A DNA stretch of 64,000 nt, from the NCBI GenBank assembly GCA_038380795.1, contig CM076259.1:64437938-64501937 (forward strand), in the 5' to 3' direction. The stretch comes from Pyrocephalus nanus. Its lineage: Eukaryota > Chordata > Aves > Passeriformes > Tyrannidae. This document shows positions 1-13,375 of the stretch, one piece after another (the stretch's first letter is position 1; the number at the start of each line of letters is the position of its first letter). Position numbers and translations under genes: made by a program. The notes below the pieces were generated by a model, which did not search any database, was not told the origin of the DNA, and saw nothing but the letters and a program-made list of their open reading frames with translations.

Positions 1-139
1 GAGTTCAAATCTGAAATTATTTTGTGTAAATAAACAATTTTGTTATAAGAGAGAAAAAGTTTCTGCAAAGCTTTACTAAGTCTTCAGCTAATGATACAAT
101 TAATCCAATGTATGTATGAAATACACATGTATGTGTAAG
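1..139 (+). other. TRPC4 intron, upstream flank of the first LTR
   Basis: AT-rich sequence with no exon. It ends with GTAAG at 135-139, the left copy of the target-site duplication of the LTR that follows. Confidence 0.6.
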
Positions 140-1281
140 TGTATTGCGTTTGCGTGATAGGATTTTGTTAATGAGGAGAGCTACAGGGGTGGCTTCTGTA
201 AGAAGCTGCCAGAAGTTTCCTCCCTTCCCTCATATTTGATGCCAGCTGGCTCCAAGACCTGCCACTGGCCAAGGCCAAGCCCATCAGTGGTGGTGGTAGC
301 ACCTTGGGATAGCAAATTTAAGAAGGGGAAAGTAACTTCACAGGAAGAACTTCAGAGGACAGAGGAGTGAGGATATGCGAGCAAAACAACTCTGCACCAA
401 GGTCAGTGGAGAAAGAAGGGAAGGAGGTGCTCCGAGCGCCAGAGCAGAGATTCACCTGCAGAAGATGAAGAAGACCATCCTGTGGCAGGTTCTCCCCATG
501 CAGCCCATGGAGGTCCATGGTGGAGCAGATACTCACCTGCAGCCCCTAAGGGACTCCACACTGGAGCAGGTGGATGCCCAAAGGAGGCTGTGACCCCATG
601 GGAAACCTGCACTTGGTGCAGGCTCCTGGAGGGACCTGTGAAGAGAGGAGCCCACACTGGAGCACTTTTTCCAGTAGAACGTGTGAACCCATGGAGGACT
701 CATGCTGAAGCACTCTGTTCCTGAAGGACTGTACCCCATGGAAAGGGACCCACATTGGAGCAGCTTACGAAGAACTGGAGCCAGAGGGAAGGACTCATGT
801 TGTAGACATTAAGGAGGGGCTGTCTACTGTGGGAAGGACCCCACGATGGAGCAGGGGAAGAGTGTGAGGAGTCCTTCCCCTGAGGAGGAAAGAGCACCAG
901 GGACAATGTGTGATGAACTGACTTCAGTCCCCATTCCCCATCCCTCTGCACCACTGTAGGGGTCGAGATAAAGAACTCGGGAGTGAAGTTAAGCCTGGGA
1001 AGAAGGGAGGGGTGGGAGGAAGCTATTTTTAAAATTTGCTTTTATTTCTGTTTATCCTACTCTGGTTTGATGGGTAATAAAGTAATTTCTCAAAGTTGAG
1101 TCTGTTTTGTCTGTGATGGTGACTGTGATGGTAACTGTGAGGGTGAGTGATCTCTCCCTGTCCTTATCTCAGCCCATTAGCCTTTCTTTATATCTTCTCT
1201 TCCTCCCCTCCCCAGTTGAGGAGTGGAGTAATAGTGCAGCACTGGTGGGCGTCTGACACCCAGTAGGGTCAACCCACCACA
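140..1281 (+). mobile_element. Solo LTR of an avian ERVL-like endogenous retrovirus
   Basis: The element starts TGTATTGCGTTTGCGTGATA and ends GGGTCAACCCACCACA, so it has the TG...CA ends of an LTR. It is flanked by GTAAG (135-139) and GTAAC (1282-1286), a 5-bp target duplication with one mismatch; 5 bp is typical of ERVL-class integrases. Inside are several degenerate repeats of the type CC-CACACTGGAGCA with CCCATGG (about 480-850), a TTTAAGAAGGGG TATA-like site near 317-328, and an AATAAA at 1076-1081 followed by a GT-rich stretch. I recognise the family from many bird genomes (inference from memory, not a search). No internal retroviral genes remain: this is an LTR-LTR recombination product. 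Short reading frames inside it are not genes. Confidence 0.88.
1076..1081 (+). terminator. LTR poly(A) signal in sense with TRPC4
   Basis: AATAAA in GGGTAATAAAGTAATTT inside the solo LTR, followed by TCTGTTTTGTCTGTGATGG, a T/G-rich downstream element. It lies in the TRPC4 transcribed strand within an intron. Confidence 0.55.
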
Positions 1282-2263
1282 GTAACAGTAGAAAAATGCT
1301 CATTTTCTTTCTTTTCTGTTTTTGTGTTGTTGGGTTTTTTGTTTGTTTGTTTGTTTTTTCCCCTGCCTGTTCGTTTGTTTTATTTGGTTGGTTTGATTTT
1401 TGGCATTTTATTTTTGTTGTGGGGGGTTGTGTTTGTTTGTTTCTATTTTATGCCTTTTGTGTCAACTTTAGCATATGGTTACTCCATGTCCCCTTTATAA
1501 AAGAAAACTTTCGGGAAATAGGAACTAGGGATCAGAGAAAAGTATTACATAAAACCTTGAAGTGTACTTAAAGCTTCATTGAAAAACTATTGAGAAATAT
1601 TAAATATGGGCTTGGGTTTTTTTTATGAAATTAAATTTTAAGGATCATATTTTCAAACATGAAATCCCATCAAGGAAAAGAGAGCATAAAATATTGCACA
1701 GGATAGGAATATATCCTGACAAGGGTTAGTGAAACAATGGGGAATGTAGAGCTTAGTTCATATTGTGAAAGACTTTTGTAATGGATCTCTGAGAGTTTTG
1801 TCAGTATTAAAGCATGTAAACCTGATTTTTAGAGATTTAGCAGGGAACATACTGAGAAGAGTTTGTTCATGGCTGTGGAATTCAGTTTTACTGACTACAG
1901 ATTTCAGTTGTGCTGTTCGTTTTCATATTGACTTCCACCTCCTGTTCTGTGAATTCTCCAGAAGTGTTGCTAGTTAAATAATGGAAATACTTGCATTGCA
2001 ATCTTTTGCCTCCTTGTATGGGGAAGTGAAGCTTTATTGTGAAAAGTTAGTGCTGATGGCTTCGTACTATACTTTTTGCATTGAAGAAGGCAGGCTGACC
2101 TTGCCCTGTCTTACTGGTATTGTCAGCGTGGGTGAGCTTGCACAGGCTTTGGATTTTTTTTTCTTTTTTAATCTCTATCTAAAAACTACTTAACAAACAT
2201 AGCATGCAAAGAACTTTACAGAGGTAACAAAAGACTAACTGTCTTCCTTTCTTCTCTCCGTAG
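1282..2263 (+). other. TRPC4 intron between the solo LTR and exon a
   Basis: No coding signal. Contains a T/G-rich low-complexity stretch at about 1315-1445, including a (GTTT)n run near 1338-1356. A T-rich stretch before 2175 and the pyrimidine tract at 2240-2263 lead to the exon acceptor. Confidence 0.7.
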
Positions 2264-2600
2264 TTTGTTGCCCAGCCCAACTGCCAGCAGCTGCTCGCGT
2301 CCCGCTGGTACGACGAGTTCCCTGGATGGCGGAGGCGACACTGGGCTGTGAAGATGTTGACATGTGTTGTGATAGGACTCCTTTTTCCAGTCTTCTCTGT
2401 GTGCTACCTGATAGCTCCCAAAAGCCCATTAGGGCTGTTCATCAGAAAGCCATTTATCAAATTTATCTGCCATACTGCATCCTACTTGACTTTTCTATTC
2501 CTGCTGTTGCTCGCTTCTCAGCACATCGACAGGTCAGACCTGAGCATGCAGGGACCGCCGCCAACCATCGTCGAGTGGATGATATTACCGTGGGTCCTGG
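2264..2600 (+). CDS. TRPC4: TRPC4 coding exon a: pre-S1 and first two membrane segments
   Basis: This exon encodes about 112 residues (window residues 1-112 plus the first base of Gly113). It starts after a pyrimidine-rich acceptor ending CCGTAG and ends at donor GG|GTAAAT. It opens [19 protein letters not shown], the conserved linker that leads into the channel domain in TRPC4/5, followed by the WRRRHW basic patch. Hydrophobic stretches lie at about residues 31-51 ([17 protein letters not shown]) and 64-84 ([16 protein letters not shown]). The exon closes with [18 protein letters not shown], a very conserved S1-S2 region element. The frame stays open into the intron as far as 2698, but that extension has no family resemblance and the donor is good, so I end the exon at 2600. 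Confidence 0.96.
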
Positions 2601-5348
2601 GTAAATGTATTACTAAAGAAAATACAGTGAAAAGTGTTTTGACCCCTGTGGTTTGGCCATGCATTCCTGAGGCGGGATACTGTAGAGTTCTGGCATGAAT
2701 TATTGATCTACCAAAACAGGCAAATGGTCTGTCTCCTCCAGTACCTAGCAAGAGTAGTTGACAACATTGACAAACAGCAGAGTTTAAAAGTCCAGAGTTT
2801 CACCATCTCATTTATTACAGTGAGGGGAAAAAAGGGTATCAGGGGTTCCTTCCTGTGATTAAGCAGAGCCCTGAAATATACATATTGTTATTCTTTTTAT
2901 TATCTATTTTCTTCAAGCCAGAAATTGTTCTGATTCTTGTAAGTGCCCATTTTTTTAATTTGTTAGTCTTCTTTTGAAAAAGAATCCCTTTGCCACAACA
3001 ATTATTTTTCATGTATTGGAATGAGGCATAATGTAATTTTTGAAGTGTTATTATTAAACTTAGTTACCTACAGTATGCTTCCTTCTAATATGACAGACCT
3101 ATCTATTGAAAATATGATGACCAGCATTTTCAAGTGAGTATTTTCATTAAAATATGCATGCAGAGTAATTTTTCTGTGGAAGAACAGTGATGAGAACTTG
3201 TCATGCAACTTAAAAGAAAATGTTCAACATCAGAAGGAATAAGAAAATTCCCTAGCATTTTTAAAATGGAAGAAAATATTACCACTATGTCCTGATAGCC
3301 TAAAATAAAAATTTCGGTCTGGCATTATTGGAAACCTACTTTATGTGGGCCAAGTCATCCTTAAACGTCTTCCTGTGTGATTCTTCCTTCCTTTCGTCCT
3401 GTGATCTTAGAAGTAACCTAGGTCCTCCCTACGTTTGCCTGTCTACCTCTCAGTGTGCTGTGGTCTCTTCCCTGTTTCTTATTTTAAGAATCAACACAAG
3501 TTGGACCAGGTCAGGACAAATATACTTGTCTTGTCTGAAATTAATTTGTAGAAGAAGGGATTTAGTAGTCTTAACTGCAAGAATTTAAGTTTCATATATT
3601 CATTAAAATCGTCATCACATAGACAGGTTCACCCACAAACTTTTCTGAAATTTTAGTACAGTTTTGATACTGTTAATTCTCCCAGAGCTTCCCATTAAGA
3701 CAGTATCTCTTCACTTTTTCCTAAACACCCGGGTTTTTTTAGAACAATGAAACTGACAAGGCTTTTGGTATCATTGATGCTGTATAATTTACAATGCAGT
3801 GTTGAATTCATAATACACTGATTGGCAGTGCCTGATATTCCAGAGAACAACTGTTCAGTGGCTTTTCCTCTACCTTGGTAGAGCACTGTGGGAAGCAGGA
3901 GGTAGGTCTACATCTGTGTTTCACTTAGGAGAACAAGTATGCATGACTGAAAACCCTGTGTACACTTACTTGTAGGGAGCCTGTCAGAAGGACCTGCCCT
4001 CTACAAGTGAACTGATTTCTGAGATTTCCCCCATGGTAGCACAGCTGTTCTCACCACCAGCCTTCACTGTAAAGTGTGTTGTCCTTTGCTGGGTAAATAT
4101 TTCTACTACATTAAAAAAACACAATATCTAGTATTATTGAGAAGGAATTATTCAATCCATCAGGCTTCCTGGACTGATATTTCCTTACAGCCAAGTCAGA
4201 CTAAATTCAGTAGGTGAGTTTCATATTTAATACTTAAAAAAAATTTCCTTAAGTAATTTCCCTGGTTTTGTAATATCAAGAAATGAGAAACCAATATGAA
4301 AATCATTAACTTGATAGATTGCTTCTTTAGAAATAAACGCTGCATTGCTGAGGAGGAGTTGAGGGCTCTTCTGTTCTGTGCCATGCAGCACAGAAGAGGA
4401 GATACTAGTAGCTTTTCTGTCTGTTCTTCCAAAATAGCAGGTGGTCGGTATCTGCTTTTATAGTATCCCAAGGCTAAAGAGTAATAAGAACAGATGCATA
4501 GCTGATATGTAGACCTTGACATGCCAAAGTGGACTGTTTCATTATTGTGTCTTTTAACAGAGGCCAGAGAAAAAAGCACAGTTTGAGAAGGGCAAGGAGC
4601 TGGTTTCTGGTAAAGGCAATACTAAAATTTTGGTGATTAGCTCCTCTCCAGAAAACATGCAGTGGGAAAAGGAAGAACCTCCATTGCCCTTAACCTCTAA
4701 CAGATTTGTTTACTTAGGAAGAGGTTTAAGTAACCCAGAATCCCAAAGCACTTGGTTGAAGAAGCCGTTAACCCTGAGGATTATGACTATCAAGATGCAT
4801 ATCATTTCTAAAAGTAACTTTAATATTTGCAGTATAGACACATATGGCCAGATTACGATAGTACTGCCTGTTCTGAACTAACCCTTCATCTGCAAGCAGT
4901 ACAGGTCAAGTCACGGGAAGCTCTTGCATAAACAAAACCTCACAAGCATGGGTAAAGATCAATAGTCAGATACTGTGTGGTTAAATACTTTGTGGTTAAT
5001 CTCGACTGTGATGTTCAGAGAAAATGCCCCTTCCAAAATCTCTTGCATCTAAACTGATGTATTTTACACACTGATCTCTAGTGTTTCCTAACTAGTGGTT
5101 TCCTGTCGTTCCAGTTTCACATTTTCTATGTTCAGCTTTCAGAATTTCAGAATTTGTTTGCTGTAGTGCCTTAGCCCACCACCCAAATAATAAGGCCCCA
5201 GATTCACCCACAGTAATCTCAGGCAATTCATTAGGCACATAAATTCCCCCTATCATTGAAGGAGACACACACATCTCCATAGGGCATTTAAGCTTAGAGC
5301 ATGTGGTGAATGTGTCTATTTTAGCCTTTTTGTTTGTTTGGGTCTTTT

Positions 5349-5379
<31 letters not shown>

Positions 5380-8300
5380 GGTTGTTTAAAGGAATTATTC
5401 TCAGCCAAAACCTGCTCTTTTCCTTTTCACATAATACAGACTGTAGTCTAACTATCTTTTAATAATCTTGATACTTTTCTTAAGTCTTTTTCTATAAGCT
5501 AAGGTTAGTTTACAGGCTGCAATTTAGTCTTTCGTTTCATGTCTTCAAACTGTACAGTTAAGCAAGTTTAAATATCCTTAAAAAGAGTAAGTGAAGCACT
5601 CTTCAGTTACACAAGGGAGACTAAATATAGGGTACATAGAGATATTTTTGCATTTTCTGAATGTAGACAAAAAAATTTTGTCATTTGAGTCAAAACTTAT
5701 GTGGCTCTAGGGTGATTGTTCTTTGAAACTGGAAACATGACCAAGTAAATACTTTTCCCAGAGCAGAGGTTATCCTGGAGCAGCAACTGCATGTCGAAAC
5801 TATTAACATTTTGAACAGTAGAATTCTTTGCTTTTCTCTGAATTCAAATAGCTCTGCATGTAGTTTGCATTTTAATAGTTATCTCTCTTAAAATGAAGAG
5901 AGGAAGAGGAGCTCCATGTTTCAGCCTTCTTGTCAACATGAATTTCAGCATACAAATGTTTCATAGAATTTAAGGAGTTTCAGCATTGTCCATAACAATA
6001 TGAGCTCTCCAGAGATCAAATAGTAGTTAGCATTTGCCTACTACTATGTAATAGAAAGCTGACTGTGCATAATTAACATGTTAAAAGTGTCAGTAGAGTA
6101 GGAGGCTTGCAGGAAAAACCTGTATTTTCTGCATTTCCATGGAGACTATCGACTTTACATTTAAAAAGTCTCTGAAGGAAACTTCTTCATTAATTTTGTC
6201 TTTTACATGATTAAATGATTACACAAGTGGTGCTCCAGTATGTGGTGATTATCCATGCAACAATAAGTCAGTATAACAAGGCTGTTACAACTTTAAGAAG
6301 TAGTTGTGGAAAAATCAGTAAGAAGAGTCAGAATCTCCCATCTTTGCTTCTAAACAAATAATAAACAAGCCTTGGCTCATAAGGAAAATTAATTCTGTTC
6401 TTCTAATTAGCTGTTGGTTGAGATCCGCCAAGCATGAAAGATTCTTCACACTACAGAAACATAGGTCTGTGTGCTATACTTGAGAATCTATCACCACTGA
6501 AAAAAATAACAGGAAAATCAAGAATACCATCTTGGGAGAAAGCTAGGAAGAACAATATTTTCCATCATCAAATTCCCCATCCACTTGTTGAGAAGCCTCT
6601 GACCATGATAGCAGTGATGCAAAGGGGAAATTAAAAAAGATCCAACTTTACCCTCTGTGTGCCTTTACTGAAGCTCACATAAGGATCATATTGATTCCTG
6701 TTGATTTGTCATACCTTGTTCTTCTGCCCTAAACCATGGCCTGAAACCTAGCAGTACTGAATGTCCTTGCAGTGAGCATTTGGTTCACCAGAGAATGATA
6801 CAAAATTCAGAGAAGAAAGCCATCAACCAGACAAACTTAGTGTTCAATAGCTGTGTTTAAAAAATTCCCTTCCAGCTGTTCAGGGTGGCTGCAGCAAAAG
6901 AGAACGTTTTCTAAGCAAATTTGTTTTGATGAGTTTTTTGCTCTTTTATGGGCATACTTGAATGTTCATTGTATTTACATTGTTCAGAAGACTGCTTGGA
7001 GCAGGAATGCAGCCTTACTGGATCTCTTGAACAATGCATTCCCCATCCTTTCTGTCAGAATGGTTTATACTGTTGGAGTATGTGAATCTATAGAGAATGT
7101 AGATGTTTGGGAACTTTGCAAACTGCAGACATTTGTGGTTAGCAAACTGCTGGTGGAATATATGAGAGTGTACATTCTTTTTAGTACTTAGCACAATGTA
7201 CATGCAGACCTACGACACAGCTAGACACTTCAGAATAATTGATCATAGGAGTGCCCAGTACCTTCTGCATCATCTTCTAAATTTGATCAAGAAAGTGTTG
7301 TGTAAAAAATTAAACAGTTATTATTAATTGACATGGGCCAGGAACAGATGTAGAGAATAACATGTATAGATTTATTTTATTCTTTGGCTGTTGGTGATGT
7401 TGGCTGATATGTGGCTTTTTGTACTTTTAAGATTTGACCTAGAATTTTCTTGCCATTTCCAAAATGGAGGAAAAAGGAAAAATGTTTTGTTTTGATGACA
7501 GTAAAAAAAGCCAGAAGACTTTATCTTTGAGAAGCACTTTCAATGGTGCCACTATCTCCAGATAAATGGGTAGCCATGTGCATTTTTTGGTATTCTGGTG
7601 AAAATCTATCCTGAATTTTAAAAGTATTTGTAAATATAGAACTTTCCTGGAAAGAGAGAGCAGACATCAGTGGTGCCTCTGGACTCTTTGGTGCCTCTTT
7701 GTCTGACCTGACACAGGACCCAGACACTGTGCACAGTTATTCCCCTCACAAACAGCCATTTCTGCAGAGAAAAGCAGAAGGCGTGTGTTTGAATTTGTGC
7801 ATGGTCTCTTGAAATAGCTGTACTCTGTTAAAAAAATATCCCAGATTGATTGGGAGCCCCTGAATTATGCCAGGATGCTTCTCCACTCCTCATTACCTTC
7901 ATATACCTTCAGCAGAGATCAGTTCATTAGTCCAGGTGTAAAGCAGAAGAGCTATTTCAAGCCTCATCAATGCTCACGGAATTCCCTGGAATGATTTTCT
8001 TTGTCTTCAGAGAACCTTAGATCATTAGCAGCTTATCTCACTCCTTGTAACTGTGAAAAACTCTACATCACATAGTAGAGCAAAGTTAAGTTTGTCAGTT
8101 AAATGGTTTCACAGCCCGGTAAAAATATGTTCTCCAAGAAACATACCAAAAGGTTGTTGTTGATCTTGGCATGCAGAGATTGACCTCGAGGAACCCCTTG
8201 TTTCCCATCACTTAATGGTAAGGAACAAAAATAGCACTGAGCAACCAACCTTTTGTGGGAAAGGTAAGGCCAAAATTAGCTAGGGATCCACAAATCTTTT

Positions 8301-11300
8301 TGAAACCAAAAATAGTTCAGGATACTGTCTTTCAAATCTTTCTCTGGCAAATTTTGATGTTATTATTCACATATTTTAACCGTAATTATAATTATAAACA
8401 ACAAAAGGCGGCGTTGTGGAGATGGCATAAATTTTTGTGAAATGCCACTGTTGCTGGAAAATTGTTTTTCTCAGTTGCTCAAGTTTCAGTAAAAGATAGG
8501 AATTTAGACAGGGTGTATCTAAATATGTTTGTCTTAGAAATTAAACCACCTTTAAATGGATTTCATAAGGAAGATATTTCTTTGTTATTTGTATCTTTTG
8601 CCTGAAACTGAAATGTGTTCCTTAAGAGTAAAATTACAGGTCTGGGTAGCTATAATGCTATAATGGATCAAACAGGATAGTTCAAAAATATTTTCCATCT
8701 GAAAGTTATCTACCACTACAAAAAGATATTGTGTCTAACCCAAGATTTTATCCAAAGAGACAGAGAACTTTTCTGAAAGTATGCAGCTGCTGCCTGTGCT
8801 CAAAGTTGCAAGGTTTGCCAGTGGACCCTTAATTTATGAAAAGGGGGTCCATGTTTCAGTGTCTATTACCTAAACATTTCAAGACTGGAAATACAGCTTC
8901 AAAACAAAATCTGTAGGTAAATATCTGAAATAAAAGCTAGTCTGATCAGTGTATATGTATTGACATATCTACACATTAATCATATGTAGTGCGTGATACC
9001 TACTGCTATTATAAATCTAATGAAAGATGTTATTTTTCTAAGAGCATTCTTATTTCAGTGCCTTTTGTTCTTCAGTAAGAAGGATTTTAATTTCTATTCA
9101 TTTTGTTACTTTGAATAAAATTTATTTTACAATATATAGGGTTTATTTTAGGAGAAATAACTTTTTTTATTAATGTTTCAAAATGTTTACTGCAGAAAAA
9201 GTACTTATTAAATACATAGCACACAGATTCTATTTTTTTCCTCCAAATTTATTTTATCTTATATATTTTAGTTCCTTTCTTCAGGCAAACTGAACTTCAG
9301 TCAAATGGTTGCATTGATCAGTTTGCATGGATTCCAGTGCCTTACAAAACCTCTCCATGGTGTCTGGCATTCCCAAGGCCTTATGTGGTCTATGGGATTT
9401 CTGCCCTGAATTTATGTCTATTTCATCCCATTAAAACAATGGGGCATTTAATGAAATTTATTTCTGTCATCTCAATCTGTTTCAAAATATTCATGCTGTT
9501 ATTTCTCTTTTACTGCTCCAATATCTAGTTATAAACAATGAAGCAAGTGTTTGAAAGTCTCACCCTCAACTTTCCAATTTAGGTCCTTGATTAATGAGGT
9601 GGAAGAGCTGCATAATGTCGATAATTTCTGTGTAAGTGGCAATAAATGATAACAGCATGGAATGGAAAGGTGAGGGTCTTAAGAGGCAGGTGTGAAATCT
9701 AGCTGGTGTGAAGAGATAAGAAAAACACAGTTGGAGCAAAGAAACAAACAGAATATAGCAAAAAATATCCAGCTAAAATAGTGAAATCTACTCTAAGTGG
9801 GATTATTTCAGCTAAATAGAGGCACCTGGAAGTTAGACATCTCTTTTAATTCAGCCTGATTCTCATAGCTCCCTTTTCAGTCAGTGGGAAGATTGACCCA
9901 CCTGCAGATGACAGGATTATTGCCTTGCAGATGCTTGTTTCCCCCCAGAGAGCTAAAGAGGGCTTTGGGCAATGAATTGTCCCCAACCTGACTGTCTAAA
10001 AGGCTCTGCTTTCAGAACTATCCCCTGTATTTGGCTGGTTCCTCTTTCCTTTACCCCAGCACCTGTGTGCAAGCTGATTATGTCCCCTCTGTTTGCTGAG
10101 ACATTACCTTTCTTGCTGCTGAATAAATAGCTCTGACATGAGCTCTAACAGCATGTGATAACGTTGCTGCTTTGATGCATTAATAAGCAGGCAGTGTCTG
10201 GACTCTAGATACCTTTCGTACCTGTAACAGTGCCTCTATTAGACAGTCTTGCCACCACATGTCTCCTCTTCTATCATGTCAGGTCATGCTTTGGAGTTGC
10301 CCTAAAGTCTCCTTATATAATAAAGTCAGGTAGTATCCAACTATCCATAAATCTTCTAAATAGATAATGAAAGTGTGCAAGGTCAGAGATTATGCCACTT
10401 TTATCTCCGGATTTTTTTTTTTTTTAATTATACATGTATTTTTCTAGTTTTTTCCTGATTCTCCTAATTAATATAACAGAAAAAAACTGGCATATTGTGT
10501 CAGACTGTTTGAAGGTAAGAGCTGACTGACTTCCTCCCCCCAGACTCTTCCTTCTTGCAAAAAGATTCAGGTATGATCTACAAGATATCAATACCTCTGG
10601 CTATGTGACCATAAATCAAACCTAAACAGCACAGCTGAAATCCCTGAGGTTTGTTGCTGAGAATAGCTTCATCATGTAAGCTCACCAGGCCTTAGGGAAG
10701 TCTTCAGCTTTGCATAAAGGCACTGGGCTTTCAGAATACACTTTTCTACGATAGCCCTTCAGGTACACTTGGGAGGCTTTACAGAGCTCCAGAGATCCCA
10801 GTTCTCCCAGCATTCATTTCTCCACTGGAGCACCCCTAAGGATACCTAACCATAGAGACCTGGTAGCTGCAAAGGCTGATGACAGCTTTCATGGTGAGAT
10901 TGCCCTGGAGTTGTAAATTTGGGCAGTCAATCTTAGGACTTTGTACCAAGATTTGCCTTCAAAAATTCATGTCTGGAAAGCTCTGCTGTGCATACATGGA
11001 CTGTGTGGCTGTCACAAATGTAGCATCCATCCATCAGCCTAGCTTCAAATTCTATGGAGTCACACAAGATCTCAGTAAGTGCATTTATATATGGAGTGTG
11101 CACTTAGATGCTTTGGCTGACAAGAAGATTAAACTATCACACATGCATTACAACCAAAAATCTGGGATTTTCAGTTTTGCATTGATGTTTGTTTGAAAAG
11201 AATAAGCCGTGCATCAGGATGAACATTAAAGTTGTCTTGAACCAAGAAAAAATCAGAACTACCACCTTTACGATGTCAAAGTGTACTCAGAACTTTCAGC

Positions 11301-13375
11301 TGCTGGATGACTTCAGAATTGCTGGTAGCTTGGATTAGTTGTGTTTCTAATTCAAAATTATCAAATTTACAACAGTCATGTACTTTCTTCCACTATTCTA
11401 TAATAGGTGTGTATTTCTCTGTTAATATCAACTTTACAATTACATTTCATTTTCTGAGGCCCAGGAAGTGCTTGGGAACAGTCTGGCTTTTCACTCACAA
11501 AACAGATCAAATGCAGCAGTGTTAGTCAGCATTTCTTTTTCAATCCCTACATAATCCTATTATATTTTAGGCAGCGCTGTCAAAGCATATGATGCTGAGC
11601 AACAGTCTTACAGAGAACAGCCCTGTTGTGGTCTGTGTCAGTTCATGTCTTTGACTGGTTGTGAACCATGGCATATCTTGGCAAAAGACTAATGAACCTA
11701 GAGCCTCTTGTTTAAGCGTTCAGCCTATTATTCATCCCAAGCTATTTACGCTCTGTTTTTAAATTGTATTTTAAAAACACATTTAATTTGATGTGAATAT
11801 TTATTTCTACAAAGCCTTTGTATTTGGGGATCTTCTATCAATGCAACTGTCTGCTTTCTATGCCACAGCAGTTTTCCCAGTATCAAGACCCTGCAACTAC
11901 AACTGTATTTATTAAATGAAAAAGAGCAAGGCACTGTTCTCTAACACTGAGACTTAGGGGCTGTATCTGTATTACACAGCCTTCCGCTCCAGATCTCCTC
12001 TGAGCTTTGAACCAGGTCTCCTGAGCATAGCAGTGATTTTTATGTGCTATTCTGCAAGTGGAGCGGGGTGATTTAGAGCAGTGTCTGAAATGTGAAGGAT
12101 GTATTGCAGCCCACAAAACAGCTGTTTTTAAGACCTAACAGTGCTTAACATGTTCTGTCTGAAAGGTATTAGAAGAGCAAGCAGGGACATTCATAAGTTC
12201 ATGTCCTGCATGGTGAAGGTTGTAGGGGACTGGGAAAAGAAGGAGGAGCTAAAGCTTCTGTCACCACATTCATACTCATATACATGTGTCATGAGTGACC
12301 AGGTCTTTGAAGAGTAAGTGGTTCAGTCATTTCACAGGCTGAAACAGGCAGGCATATAGGAGCCTGCCTAGTAGCCCTGTGAAGGTGTGTTCCCCTTGTG
12401 ATGGCACTTGGGTAGTTAACAGCAGCAATGTAGCAGTATACAGTGGATATTGACTTCTGCCATGCAGTCATGTTCATCTCTTTTCTCACTGCGACTCATC
12501 ATGATTGCAGCTTGAAAATAAGTGTTAGCTTCAGAACAGTGCTATATTTTGTTTATTAGTTTTATCTGCTAAACTATAGAGAGAGTTGTGATCAACCTGT
12601 CTAGGCTGTTGTAGACAGTAAAATGAGTATATCCCACTTTCCTGACCGCATGTTCCCAGCATCGTCCTTTCTCAGAATGCATTGCCTCAGCTCTGCAGAA
12701 TGATGAAGTGGTGACGGTGGCATGGCTGAAAATTAATCCTATGAAGATAAAGGTTGCTGGATCAGTCAGATGATTCAAATACTCTTGAGGCTTTGTGGTT
12801 ACTGTGATGACAAACAGAAACAAGATGGGACCGTGTGTCAAAGGTTTGAGGGCAGAAGTTAGTGAGGCAGGGAACTTTTTCTTTTGAAAGCAATCAGGAG
12901 ACAGAAAGATCAAGCCAAACCACTGCCAAATTAAATTGTAATAACTCAAAAACCTACCTGGCAGAGACAAGAATAGACCAGGTATCACTTCTTAGGGACT
13001 ATGTGAAAAAATCAGAAGTTTTCCATCAAGTCAGCTAGAACACCATTGAGACAAGGTGTTAAGGTCCAAGGACAAGCTCAGACTAAGCTTAGAGATATAG
13101 AACTCTATAGGCCCCTGCACAAAATCTGATCCACATTTTCTAAAAGAACATGTGATAAGCAAGTGTAGAAAAGCCATGTTGAATTAACTGTATCTCAACA
13201 TCTGGCCTTATTTGTGGTGAATTTTTTCCCTCCAATAAACATGCAAATAAGGAATTCCTATAAGAAAATAATTCTGGGAAAAAATTAAAGCTGTAATGGT
13301 ATTGTTATTAAAAAATCTCTGTAGATAATAATATGAAAAATGCATCTAAATGTTCCATGTTGTTTTATTACCATG
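2601..13375 (+). other. TRPC4 intron a-b, first part: no gene seen
   Basis: Nearly 11 kb of AT-rich intronic DNA without recognisable exons or intact mobile elements. It includes a 28-base poly(T) run at 5352-5379 and shorter T tracts (about 10411-10425). The open frames here of up to about 140 codons (for example minus strand 4196-4579 and 12569-12988, plus strand 6853-7191) have no family resemblance and no splice context. Confidence 0.7.
5352..5379 (+). repeat. Poly(T) tract, 28 bases
   Basis: Uninterrupted run of T preceded by a C/T-rich stretch. It may be the reverse-strand poly(A) tail of a decayed retroposed sequence, or simple slippage. No recognisable retroposon body adjoins it. Confidence 0.7.

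Noticed and set aside
318..954. Overlapping frames of 68-84 codons on both strands near the window start
   Set aside because: They lie inside the GC-richer part of a solo LTR, which is noncoding; the frames come from its repeated units.
1296..1571. Plus-strand frame rich in Phe, Val and Cys
   Set aside because: A product of the T/G-rich low-complexity stretch, with no protein family resemblance. The same holds for 14432-14647.
2601..2698. Open extension of exon a into the intron
   Set aside because: The frame stays open by chance for 98 nt. A good GT donor at 2601 and continuation of the protein in exon b show the true junction.
12569..12988. Minus-strand frame of 139 codons
   Set aside because: No homology, no domain and no splice or promoter context; ordinary intronic sequence.
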